Assembly (NCBI GenBank): GCA_946478895.1
Contig: CAMLDY010000129.1
Coordinates: 1-6,416, forward strand
Direction: 5' to 3'
DNA: 6,416 bases
DNA from: an uncultured Gemmatimonadota bacterium
GTDB lineage: Bacteria; Gemmatimonadota; Gemmatimonadetes; Gemmatimonadales; Gemmatimonadaceae
Below, piece after piece: positions 1 through 5,659 of the stretch (the stretch's first letter is position 1; every line of letters starts with the position of its first letter). The notes beneath the pieces were generated by a model. The model was not told where the DNA came from. It searched no databases and was given only the letters and a program-made list of their open reading frames with translations. The translations under genes and the position numbers were made by a program.

Positions 1-527
1 TCCTCGACCTTGAGCACCATGATGCAGAGAAGAAACACCGAGCTGGCGACGATGGTGATCACACCGATGGCGCGGTGAAACCGGCTCACCACCTGGAATG
101 TTCGCGATGTCTCGACGGCGATGTCGCTCGAGCGGTACGCCTTGAATCCAAACGCAACATCGTTGACCCGCTTGATCAGCGCCGGCACGTCAGCATCCGG
201 CGTCGTTGCGACCGCGAACCGATCGACCCGGTCGCCATAGCCGGAGATGGTCTGGAGCTGATCGAGATGAAGTCGAACTCTCAGGTCGCCACGTGCGACT
301 TCCGACGGATCGGCTCCGCGGCGCACGATCGCCGCCACTACGACCTTTTCTCCGCTGGTTCCGGGCTGTGCCGCAAGGGATAGGGTGTCGCCGACCCTGA
401 GTCCCGCCTGCGCCGCCAGGACATCGTCGATGGCTATCGTTCGCGGCGCCGCAGCTGCGTTCGCGGCGGGTTGTAGGGAGGTTGAGTCTTGTAGGAAAGC
501 GGAAGCGAGGACGAGCGCGAGTAGCAC
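1..527 (-). CDS. FtsX/MacB-like ABC transporter permease, partial (3' end beyond left edge)
   Basis: Reading the minus strand from about 527 to the left edge gives an open frame of about 175 residues with no stop. It starts with a short hydrophobic stretch (LLALVLASAFL, residues 2-12), then a soluble segment of about 130 residues containing AGLRVGDTLSLAAQPG, as seen in extracytoplasmic domains of FtsX-type permeases. It ends in SRFHRAIGVITIVASS and FLLCIMVLKVEE, which looks like the second membrane helix and the start of the cytoplasmic loop of this family. Such permeases work with a separate ATPase and often move lipids, lipoproteins or peptides, or drive periplasmic partners; the substrate here is unknown. 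It follows the mntR-like gene by about 9 nt, so it is probably the last visible gene of that operon. No ATG exists near the 5' end: GTG at 527 is my choice and CTG at 530 is possible. The N-terminal helix is short and the extracytoplasmic domain small for the family, so 5' truncation is possible. Confidence 0.72.
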   Translation of the reverse strand, partial: MLLALVLASAFLQDSTSLQPAANAAAAPRTIAIDDVLAAQAGLRVGDTLSLAAQPGTSGEKVVVAAIVRRGADPSEVARGDLRVRLHLDQLQTISGYGDRVDRFAVATTPDADVPALIKRVNDVAFGFKAYRSSDIAVETSRTFQVVSRFHRAIGVITIVASSVFLLCIMVLKVE

Positions 528-536
528 CAGCGAAAG

Positions 537-1235
537 CTAGCCCTGCCCGCGCTGCCGTGCCCTGTCCGCCAGAGGCGCGACGAGAATGTGCATTGCCAGC
601 GCGGGGCCGATCGACAGCTCCTGCCGTCCGACGCCAAGCAGAATCGGCCCGTCGTAGGGAGCGCGTGATTTCACAGTTACGCGCTTGCCGGGCACGATCA
701 ACAGCTCCGCCAGATATCGCAACATTTCCGGATCTTCATCGGCGACGCGCACTACCAAGCCGGCGGCGCCGACGGGCAGCTCGCCAAGCGAGATGTACTC
801 GGTCTCGTCAACCGATCCATCGCGGGTCGGGATCGGCGCGCCGTGAGGATCGACCTCCGGCTCGCCGATCGTCGCCGCCATCCGATCGACCAGCTCGTCC
901 GACGCCGCGTGCTCCAATCGCTCGGCTTCGTCATGCACCCGGTCCCATGGGTAACCGAGCGCCCGCGAGAGGTACGCTTCGATAACGCGGTGTCGGCGCA
1001 AAGTGCGAAGCGCGGCGCGGCGGCCGGCTTCGGTAAGCTTGACGCCGTGATACCGTTCGTACGCGAGCAGTCCCTGATCGGCGAGTCGTCGCACCATTCC
1101 GCTCACCGAAGCCGGCGCGAGCGCCAGTCGTTCCGCGATCTCGTTGGTCGCCGCCGCACCGGTGCCGCGCGCGAGCGTGTAGATGGCCTTGAGGTAATCC
1201 TCGACCGGCGCGGTCAGGGCTTCATTTCGCGGCAT
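537..1235 (-). CDS. mntR: DtxR/MntR-family metal-dependent transcriptional repressor
   Basis: A protein of 232 residues with the three-part DtxR layout: N-terminal winged helix (about 8-70, including PASVSGMVRRLADQGLL), a metal-binding dimerisation region (about 75-125), and a C-terminal FeoA/SH3-like domain (about 148-225). The frame matches DtxR spacing: His82, Glu86 and His101 fit the ancillary metal site, and Glu105, Glu108 and His109 (in VHDEAERLEH) fit the primary site. The residue equal to Cys102 of DtxR is Glu and that equal to Met10 is Asp13, the pattern of manganese-type members (MntR, SloR/ScaR) rather than iron-type ones. Known function of the family: with bound metal it dimerises on an inverted repeat and represses uptake genes. 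The target is probably the inverted repeat before mntH in the same operon. I chose ATG 1235 because GGAAGGGGAG lies 5 nt before it; GTG 1253 would add six residues. The start overlaps the Usp gene by 14 nt, suggesting coupled translation. The gene symbol is by analogy. Confidence 0.88.
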   Translation of the reverse strand: MPRNEALTAPVEDYLKAIYTLARGTGAAATNEIAERLALAPASVSGMVRRLADQGLLAYERYHGVKLTEAGRRAALRTLRRHRVIEAYLSRALGYPWDRVHDEAERLEHAASDELVDRMAATIGEPEVDPHGAPIPTRDGSVDETEYISLGELPVGAAGLVVRVADEDPEMLRYLAELLIVPGKRVTVKSRAPYDGPILLGVGRQELSIGPALAMHILVAPLADRARQRGQG

Positions 1236-1668
1236 TTTTGCTCCCCTTCCCACGCACCATCAGCACCGGCAGCATCGAGATGTGCCGCAGCTCGCTGGCG
1301 ACGCTGCCGCGCAGAACATCGGAGAGCCCGCGATGTCCGTGTGTGGCCATCGCGATCAGATCGCACTTCTCACGCTCGGCGCACGCCGCGATCTCGCGCG
1401 CCGGATCGCCGCCCGCGAGGATCGCCTCCGCCTCGAATCCCTCGCGCTCCAGCGAGTCGGCAATGGCCTCGATGTACTCGCGATCACTGCGCATCTCTTC
1501 GGACTCGCGCAGGTCGAGCTGGTTGATGTTGCGCGCCGCCCAGCCGTCGGCGACGTGAATCAGCACGATCGACGCGTGGTTGCAGGTGACCGCCAGCTTT
1601 CTGACGTGCGCCAGAATCACTTCGTCGTACGGGGAGTGCTCGACGGGGACGAGTATGCGCTGGTACAT
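1222..1668 (-). CDS. universal stress protein (UspA family)
   Basis: A 148-residue single-domain Usp protein, cytoplasmic, of normal length. It opens with MYQRILVPVEHSPYDE, the first beta strand and loop of the fold. Near the C-terminus ATHG, nine residues, then GS (in ATHGHRGLSDVLRGSVASE) matches the phosphate-binding loop of ATP-binding Usp proteins (G-x2-G-x9-G-S/T, with Ala in the first position, which is common), followed by the final strand LPVLMVRG. ATP binding is therefore likely, but the role is unknown; the family includes stress survival factors and regulators of transporters. I prefer ATG 1668 to the upstream in-frame start at 1737, since the extra residues lie inside mntH and the domain begins here; AGAGGG sits 7 nt upstream. 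It starts 4 nt after the mntH stop and overlaps the mntR-like gene, so it is made with the metal importer and its repressor. A role in metal or oxidative stress is inference. Confidence 0.93.
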   Translation of the reverse strand: MYQRILVPVEHSPYDEVILAHVRKLAVTCNHASIVLIHVADGWAARNINQLDLRESEEMRSDREYIEAIADSLEREGFEAEAILAGGDPAREIAACAEREKCDLIAMATHGHRGLSDVLRGSVASELRHISMLPVLMVRGKGSKNAAK

Positions 1669-1672
1669 CCGC

Positions 1673-3046
1673 TCACCCTCTGCCGAAGAATTGGACCAGC
1701 AGCCAAATGTTGAGCCCGACGATGATTCCCGCAACAACGTACGCCAGCGCTTTGAGCCACGCCGGATTGACGAACTCGCCCATCTTGAGCTTGTCCGACG
1801 TGAACGACACCAGCGGCAACACCGCGAAGGACAGCTGCATGCTCAGGATTACCTGGCTGAGCACCAGCAGTCTGGCCGTGCCCGCTTCGCCGTAGAGAAT
1901 CGCCACAATCGCCGCCGGCACGATCGCGATCGCCCGGGTAATCAGCCGACGCAGCCAGGGCCGCAGCCTGATGTTGAGGAAGCCTTCCATCACGATCTGG
2001 CCCGCAAGGGTGCCGGTGAGGGTCGAGTTCTGTCCCGACGCGAGCAGCGCCAGCGCGAACACGGTGCTGGCGCCGGCACCCAGCAGCGGGGTCAGCAGCT
2101 TGTACGCATCCTGAATCTCACCGACATCGTGGTGGCCGGTGGTATGGAACGTCGCCGCGGCGATGATCAGAATCGCGGCGTTGATGAACAATGCGAAAGT
2201 GAGTGCGATGGTGGAGTCGACGAACGCAAAGCGAACTGCCTCTCGCTTCCCCGCGCTCGTCTCGTCGTACTGTCGGGTCTGCACGATCGACGAGTGCAGA
2301 TAAAGATTGTGCGGCATCACCGTCGCGCCGAGTATGCCGACCGCGACGTAGAGCATCGCCGGATTGCTGACGATCTCCCGCGACGGCACGAAGCCGCGCA
2401 TCACTTCTCCGAACGGCGGCTGCGACAGGATGATTTCCCACAGGAAGCACGCGCCGACGGTTGCGATCAGCGCAATCACCAGCGCCTCGAGCAGCCGGAA
2501 CCCCTTGTTCTGGAGGTAAAGCACCACCAGCACATCCAGCGCGGTGATGATGACGCCATAGGCGACGGGGATCCCGAAGATCAGATTGAGCGCGATGGCA
2601 GTGCCGATGACTTCGGCCAGATCACACGCGGCAATCGCAATCTCGCAGGCGATCCAGAGCAGAAACGCGACGGGCTTCGAGTAATTGTCTCGGCACGCCT
2701 GCGCGAGGTCGCGGCCGGTGACGATGCCCAGCTTCGAGGCGAGCCCCTGGAGCAGGATCGCCATCAGGTTTGAAGCGAGGATGACGGAGAGTAACGTGTA
2801 CCCGAACTGTGCGCCGCCGGCGAGATCGGTCGCCCAGTTCCCCGGATCCATGTAGCCGACGGCGACAAGATAGCCCGGGCCTGCGAACGCCAGAATTTTC
2901 CGCCACAGTCCCTTCCCGCCGACGGGGACGGTCCGGTAAACCTCGACGAGGGACGGCGTCGTCCGCGCCTTCCGCCATCCGGGCGGTGGCGGCTCCGGTG
3001 GTGGATAAGGTTGACGCTGCGCTGACTGGTCGAGCCTGACTGCCAA
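1673..3046 (-). CDS. mntH: NRAMP-family Mn(II)/divalent metal importer MntH
   Basis: An integral inner-membrane protein of 457 residues, a proton-coupled importer of Mn(II) and related divalent ions by family knowledge. Both diagnostic metal-site motifs are intact: DPGN at residues 67-70 in helix 1 and MPHN at 244-247 in helix 6, supplying the Asp, Asn and Met ligands known from bacterial NRAMP structures. The conserved stretch [19 protein letters not shown] spans about 338-356. Many long hydrophobic segments fit the usual 11 helices. A proline-rich cytoplasmic N-terminus (about 12-23, [12 protein letters not shown]) precedes the first helix and is longer than in many MntH proteins. The start is TTG at 3046: GAGGA lies 4 nt upstream, and no other ATG or GTG occurs in frame before helix 1. 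It is the first gene of the run mntH-usp-mntR-permease, and a DtxR-type inverted repeat lies 33 nt upstream of the start, so repression by manganese is likely. Iron or another metal cannot be excluded. Confidence 0.95.
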   Translation of the reverse strand: MAVRLDQSAQRQPYPPPEPPPPGWRKARTTPSLVEVYRTVPVGGKGLWRKILAFAGPGYLVAVGYMDPGNWATDLAGGAQFGYTLLSVILASNLMAILLQGLASKLGIVTGRDLAQACRDNYSKPVAFLLWIACEIAIAACDLAEVIGTAIALNLIFGIPVAYGVIITALDVLVVLYLQNKGFRLLEALVIALIATVGACFLWEIILSQPPFGEVMRGFVPSREIVSNPAMLYVAVGILGATVMPHNLYLHSSIVQTRQYDETSAGKREAVRFAFVDSTIALTFALFINAAILIIAAATFHTTGHHDVGEIQDAYKLLTPLLGAGASTVFALALLASGQNSTLTGTLAGQIVMEGFLNIRLRPWLRRLITRAIAIVPAAIVAILYGEAGTARLLVLSQVILSMQLSFAVLPLVSFTSDKLKMGEFVNPAWLKALAYVVAGIIVGLNIWLLVQFFGRG

Positions 3047-3078
3047 GAAATCCTCGAATTTCTGCGAACCTACTAAAT

Positions 3079-3098
3079 AAGTTAGTGTCGACTAACTT
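3079..3098. promoter_or_regulatory. putative MntR/DtxR-type operator upstream of mntH
   Basis: A perfect 8-bp inverted repeat AAGTTAGT-GTCG-ACTAACTT stands out in an AT-rich patch of otherwise GC-rich DNA. Its TTAG...CTAA core resembles the known DtxR box (TTAGGTTAG-CTAACCTAA type). A third half-site ACTAA at 3072-3076 pairs with TTAGT at 3082-3086 to form a second, overlapping dyad. A DtxR/MntR-family repressor is encoded in the downstream operon, which makes autoregulation the natural reading. The assignment rests on dyad and context, not on a binding test. Confidence 0.72.
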
Positions 3099-3106
3099 TT
3101 TCGCAA
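3079..3106 (-). promoter_or_regulatory. candidate promoter of the mntH operon
   Basis: On the minus strand TTGCGA (3106-3101) could be a -35 element and TAACTT (3084-3079), 16 nt later, a weak -10 element. Transcription would start near 3072, leaving a leader of about 25 nt before the TTG start with its GAGGA site. The inverted repeat fills the spacer and -10, so bound repressor would block RNA polymerase. Both boxes match the consensus poorly, so this is a tentative placement. Confidence 0.35.
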
Positions 3107-3251
3107 GGGTCATTCGCGCTTCGATTTTCGGGTGTTCGCCCCGCTGGAGTCGCCATTCGCGCCGTTTTGACATCAAACGCCGCCGACACATCCGTAGTTT
3201 CTCGCGTCCGACAGACCGCTGTCGATTGTCCTGCACCGATGAGCGAATCGA

Positions 3252-3770
3252 ATGTTCTCATGGCCGTACGCGCACCTGATCATCAACCACTTTCCGGTTG
3301 TCCTCAGCGTTTCGGCGCTGGCGGTGACCGTGCTTGCCTTGCTGCTTGGCCGTCGCGGGTTATGGCTCACCGCGATGGGGGCTCTTACTGCCGCGGGTCT
3401 CTTCGTTTACCCCGTTCACTTCACTGGTACGAGAGCGGCGCGCGCGCTGCACCGCCCATGGTTCGTTGAGCCCGGCGCGATCAGAGCACACCACAACGCC
3501 GCTACCTTTGCCATGGTGGTCATTCTGCTTGCAGGCGTCTTTGCCGCATGGTCGTGGTGGCAATCGCTCAAGCGGCCTGGCGATCTGATCCCGACGTGGA
3601 TGCGGGCCGGCGTCACAGTCGCCGCGCTCGCTGCCGTCGCCACCGTCACCTATACGGCATACCTGGGCGGCAAAATCATCCACGATGCGCCGGTGCTGGA
3701 GCTGCACGAAGCTCCCACCGGACTTCCGCCCGGCATTGCTTCGCCGAGCAGCGATTCAACGGACGGCTGA
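3252..3770 (+). CDS. small four-helix membrane protein, DUF2231-like, function unknown
   Basis: A 172-residue protein with four likely membrane helices at about 14-32, 36-54, 84-102 and 117-138, and a polar, low-complexity C-terminal tail after about 153. It begins MFSWPYAHLIINHFPVVL; the AH-x4-NHFP pattern in front of helix 1, the HH pair at 80-81 (IRAHHNAATFAM) before helix 3, and AYLGGKIIHDAPVLE after helix 4 resemble small DUF2231-like membrane proteins, where GGxxVxxHG-type segments follow the last helix. Conserved histidines near helix ends (8, 13, 80, 81, 144) could bind heme or metal, but I see no classical heme motif, so the role is unknown. The ATG at 3252 lacks a strong ribosome site (only GAG about 8 nt upstream). 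It lies divergent from mntH across a 205-nt spacer and 71 nt before the propeller gene, with which it may share a transcript. I see no terminator between them. Confidence 0.8.
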   Translation: MFSWPYAHLIINHFPVVLSVSALAVTVLALLLGRRGLWLTAMGALTAAGLFVYPVHFTGTRAARALHRPWFVEPGAIRAHHNAATFAMVVILLAGVFAAWSWWQSLKRPGDLIPTWMRAGVTVAALAAVATVTYTAYLGGKIIHDAPVLELHEAPTGLPPGIASPSSDSTDG

Positions 3771-3841
3771 GTCAGGTCGTAATGGTGCGGTAAGCGCTCG
3801 CGCGTTTAATTGAGCACGACGACCGTCATCGGGAGAATCTC

Positions 3842-4873
3842 GTGAGATCGAAGCTGGCTTTCGCATTCGGCGCGGCAGCTCTGGTTGGCTGCGCTCCCTC
3901 GAGTGGCAGTGCCCAGGCGCCGGGATTCCACGTCGTTCGCACCATTAAGGTCGGCGGCGATGGCGGTTGGGACTATCTCACGGTCGATACCGCGGGCAAC
4001 CGGCTATTCGTTTCGCGCGGCAGTCACGCAATGGTGATCGATCTCGCCAGCGGGTCCGTGGTCGGCGACATCCCGAACACGCCGGGCATCCACGGCGTTG
4101 CGCTGGCGCCGGAGCTCAATCGGGGCTTCACCAGCAACGGGCGCGATTCGAGCGTGACGATCTTCGACTACCACACTCTTGCGCCGATAACCGTGGTCAA
4201 GATTCCCGCGAGGAATCCGGACGCCATCCTTTACGATGCAGCGACGAAGCGCGTGTTCACCTTCAACGGCGGCACCGGCAACGCGACCGCGATCGACGCC
4301 ACCAATGGAGTGGTGATCGGCGATGTCGATCTTGGCGGCAAGCCAGAGGCAGCAGTCAGTGACGCTGGGAAGATCTACGCCAATGTCGAGGACAAGAGCG
4401 AGATCGCGGTGTTCGATCCGAAGACGCTGACGGTGCTCGCGCGGTGGCCGTTGGCGCCGTGCGAGGAACCGACCGGTCTCGCCATCGACCGCGTTCATCA
4501 GCGTCTGTTCGCCGGTTGCGGCAACAAGACCATGGCGATCGTCGACATGCGGAGCGGGAAGGTGGTAGCCAGTCCGGCGGTCGGTGCCGGGGTCGATGGC
4601 GCGGGCTACGATCCATCGGGCCAATTCGCCTTCACAACCAATGGCGAAGGCTCTCTCACCGTCGTGCACGAAGACGCGCCCGACAAGTACACTGTTGCCG
4701 AGACTGTCCCGACCAAGCGCGGCGCGCGCACCATCGCCGTCGATCCCCGCAACCATCACATCTTTACAGTGAGCGCCGACTTCGGCCAGGCACCTCCTCC
4801 AACAGCCGATCGCCCCCGTCGTCGCCCTCCAATGCTCCCCAACACCTTCGTGATCCTCGAGCTGTCCCGCTAA
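3842..4873 (+). CDS. exported YncE-like beta-propeller protein (possible lipoprotein)
   Basis: A 343-residue exported protein built of repeated short beta-sheet blades, as in YncE and related propeller proteins. Repeats show as WDYLTVDTAGNRLFVSRG, DAILYDAATKRVFTFNGG, GLAIDRVHQRLFAGCGNK, GAGYDPSGQFAFTTNGEG and TIAVDPRNHHIFTVSADF, each followed by a strand and V/I-D. The N-terminus (1-26) is a signal peptide: two basic residues, a hydrophobic core, then LVGC at 14-17, which fits a lipobox, so lipid anchoring at Cys17 is possible. Cleavage after SAQA (residue 26) is the alternative. Cys207 (APCEEP) and Cys226 (AGCGNK) could form a disulfide in the periplasm. A proline-arginine-rich stretch (about 317-333) precedes the last strand. 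The start is GTG at 3842 with GGGAGA 5-6 nt upstream. The family has no agreed reaction; members are thought to bind ligands or partners. No enzyme motif is visible. Confidence 0.88.
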   Translation: MRSKLAFAFGAAALVGCAPSSGSAQAPGFHVVRTIKVGGDGGWDYLTVDTAGNRLFVSRGSHAMVIDLASGSVVGDIPNTPGIHGVALAPELNRGFTSNGRDSSVTIFDYHTLAPITVVKIPARNPDAILYDAATKRVFTFNGGTGNATAIDATNGVVIGDVDLGGKPEAAVSDAGKIYANVEDKSEIAVFDPKTLTVLARWPLAPCEEPTGLAIDRVHQRLFAGCGNKTMAIVDMRSGKVVASPAVGAGVDGAGYDPSGQFAFTTNGEGSLTVVHEDAPDKYTVAETVPTKRGARTIAVDPRNHHIFTVSADFGQAPPPTADRPRRRPPMLPNTFVILELSR

Positions 4874-4922
4874 AGCCAGGCGTAACGGCAACGCCGACAC
4901 CTCTGACTCCCGAGGATTACTA

Positions 4923-4948
4923 GCGGACTACCGCGGACTACCGCGGAC
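4923..4948. repeat. 10-bp tandem repeat GCGGACTACC, about 2.6 copies
   Basis: GCGGACTACC occurs at 4923-4932 and 4933-4942 and is followed by a partial copy GCGGAC at 4943-4948. The array begins 50 nt after the propeller-gene stop. Its second copy supplies the left arm of the hairpin described next. Confidence 0.9.
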
Positions 4949-4967
4949 AAATCTTCCTCGGTAGTCC
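4935..4967. terminator. hairpin between convergent genes, possible bidirectional terminator
   Basis: GGACTACCG (4935-4943) pairs perfectly with CGGTAGTCC (4959-4967). After one C-T mismatch, GGA (4945-4947) pairs with TCC (4955-4957), leaving a 7-nt loop CAAATCT. This gives a 12-bp stem between the propeller gene (plus) and the Nudix gene (minus), a natural place for termination from both sides. There is no T-run on either strand, so it is not a textbook intrinsic terminator. It may instead be an RNA-stabilising or repeat-derived structure. Confidence 0.45.
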
Positions 4968-5043
4968 TCAATCCTCGATCAGTCCGCGATTATCGATGCA
5001 GTTAGTCCGAGTACTCGATCAAAAAGTCCTCAGTCCTCGATCA
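4963..5043. repeat. near-identical 19-bp direct repeat in the convergent spacer, reaching the Nudix 3' end
   Basis: AGTCCTCAATCCTCGATCA at 4963-4981 recurs at 5025-5043 with a single A to G change. A related word ACTCGATCA lies between them at 5013-5021, and AGTCC appears at 4963, 4981, 5004, 5025 and 5033. AGTCCGCG at 4981-4988 is also the reverse complement of CGCGGACT at 4932-4939, so an alternative long-range stem is possible. The second copy covers the last codons and stop of the Nudix gene, so those residues (LIED) derive from repeat sequence. Confidence 0.8.
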
Positions 5044-5659
5044 AAGTCAGGAGCTGCGTCATGATGCGCTCTGTCATTCCCCACACCACATGGTCGTGAT
5101 GCCGAAAAACTCTGGCGTTGATCTGCACTCCCCTCGCGAACACGGTATCGCTCTGCCATGAATCGGTCCTCGCCAGCTCCCCGAACGGCACCCAGAACGC
5201 GAGCGCCACTTCCGCGCTGAGCTCCAGCGCCTCCCGCGCATCCAGAATCGCGACGAAAGGCCGCACCACGATCGCCGGCAGGCTTACCCGCTGCGGGCGC
5301 AAATCGTCGAGCACCCCAAGCAACATCCCATCCCGCCCAAGATCGATTCCGGTTTCTTCGCGCGTCTCCCTGATCGCCGTCGCCGATAGCGAGGAATCGC
5401 CCGATTCCTCCCGGCCGCCGGGAAAAGCGATCTGCCCGCTCCACGGATCACCCGGGTACTCCGCGCGCTTGATCAGCAGCAATTCGACCGCGTCGTCATC
5501 TTCAGCCAATCGGAAAATCAGAGCGACTGCGGCTCTTCGCACTCCCTCTTCGCCGGAAACGGGCATGGCAGGTCGCGCGGCCAGCGCGGCGCGAATCTTC
5601 TGCACCGTCGGGTTCGCCAGTAAACGCGCGAACCTCGCCCCTTCCCGACCCTCGCTCAC
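5030..5659 (-). CDS. Nudix hydrolase, CoA-pyrophosphatase-like (NudL-type) subgroup
   Basis: A 209-residue soluble Nudix enzyme. Residues 70-82 read GDPWSGQIAFPGG and lead into the Nudix helix with D88 and R97-E98-T-R-E101-E102-T-G104; the REtrEEtG core carries the Mg-binding glutamates. The spacing between GG and RE is longer than the standard Nudix box, with Asp88 where many members have Glu, as in NudL/CoA-pyrophosphatase proteins. The GQ-x-AFPGG segment also recalls the CoA-type signature, but the upstream part differs from the classical one, so CoA as substrate is only a guess. Enzymes of this fold cleave nucleoside diphosphates linked to other groups. The C-terminal VVWGMTERIMTQLL helix is typical of the subgroup. 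The start is GTG at 5659, whose GTGA overlaps the stop of the upstream alpha/beta hydrolase, implying translational coupling. A more internal start at Met32 would remove the N-terminal helix and is less likely. Confidence 0.9.
   Translation of the reverse strand: MSEGREGARFARLLANPTVQKIRAALAARPAMPVSGEEGVRRAAVALIFRLAEDDDAVELLLIKRAEYPGDPWSGQIAFPGGREESGDSSLSATAIRETREETGIDLGRDGMLLGVLDDLRPQRVSLPAIVVRPFVAILDAREALELSAEVALAFWVPFGELARTDSWQSDTVFARGVQINARVFRHHDHVVWGMTERIMTQLLTLIED

Noticed and set aside
482..985. Open frame on the plus strand across the repressor gene
   Set aside because: It is dominated by Arg, Ala and Pro and lies antisense to the DtxR/MntR-family gene, so it is a composition shadow.
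1580..2773. Long open frame on the plus strand opposite mntH
   Set aside because: It is rich in Arg, Asp, Glu and Gln, has no recognisable domain, and lies fully antisense to a clear NRAMP gene. High-GC coding DNA often leaves such open antisense frames.
3790..3841. Possible promoter for the propeller gene (TTTAAT near 3806)
   Set aside because: I found no convincing -35 element at a proper distance, so no promoter is claimed.
4004..4900. Long open frame on the minus strand opposite the propeller gene
   Set aside because: It is antisense to a gene with clear blade repeats, is rich in Arg, Gly and His, and has no family motif.
5001..5006. GTTAGT resembling the mntH operator half-site
   Set aside because: No matching ACTAAC arm follows at the right distance, and it sits in a convergent spacer with no promoter to control.
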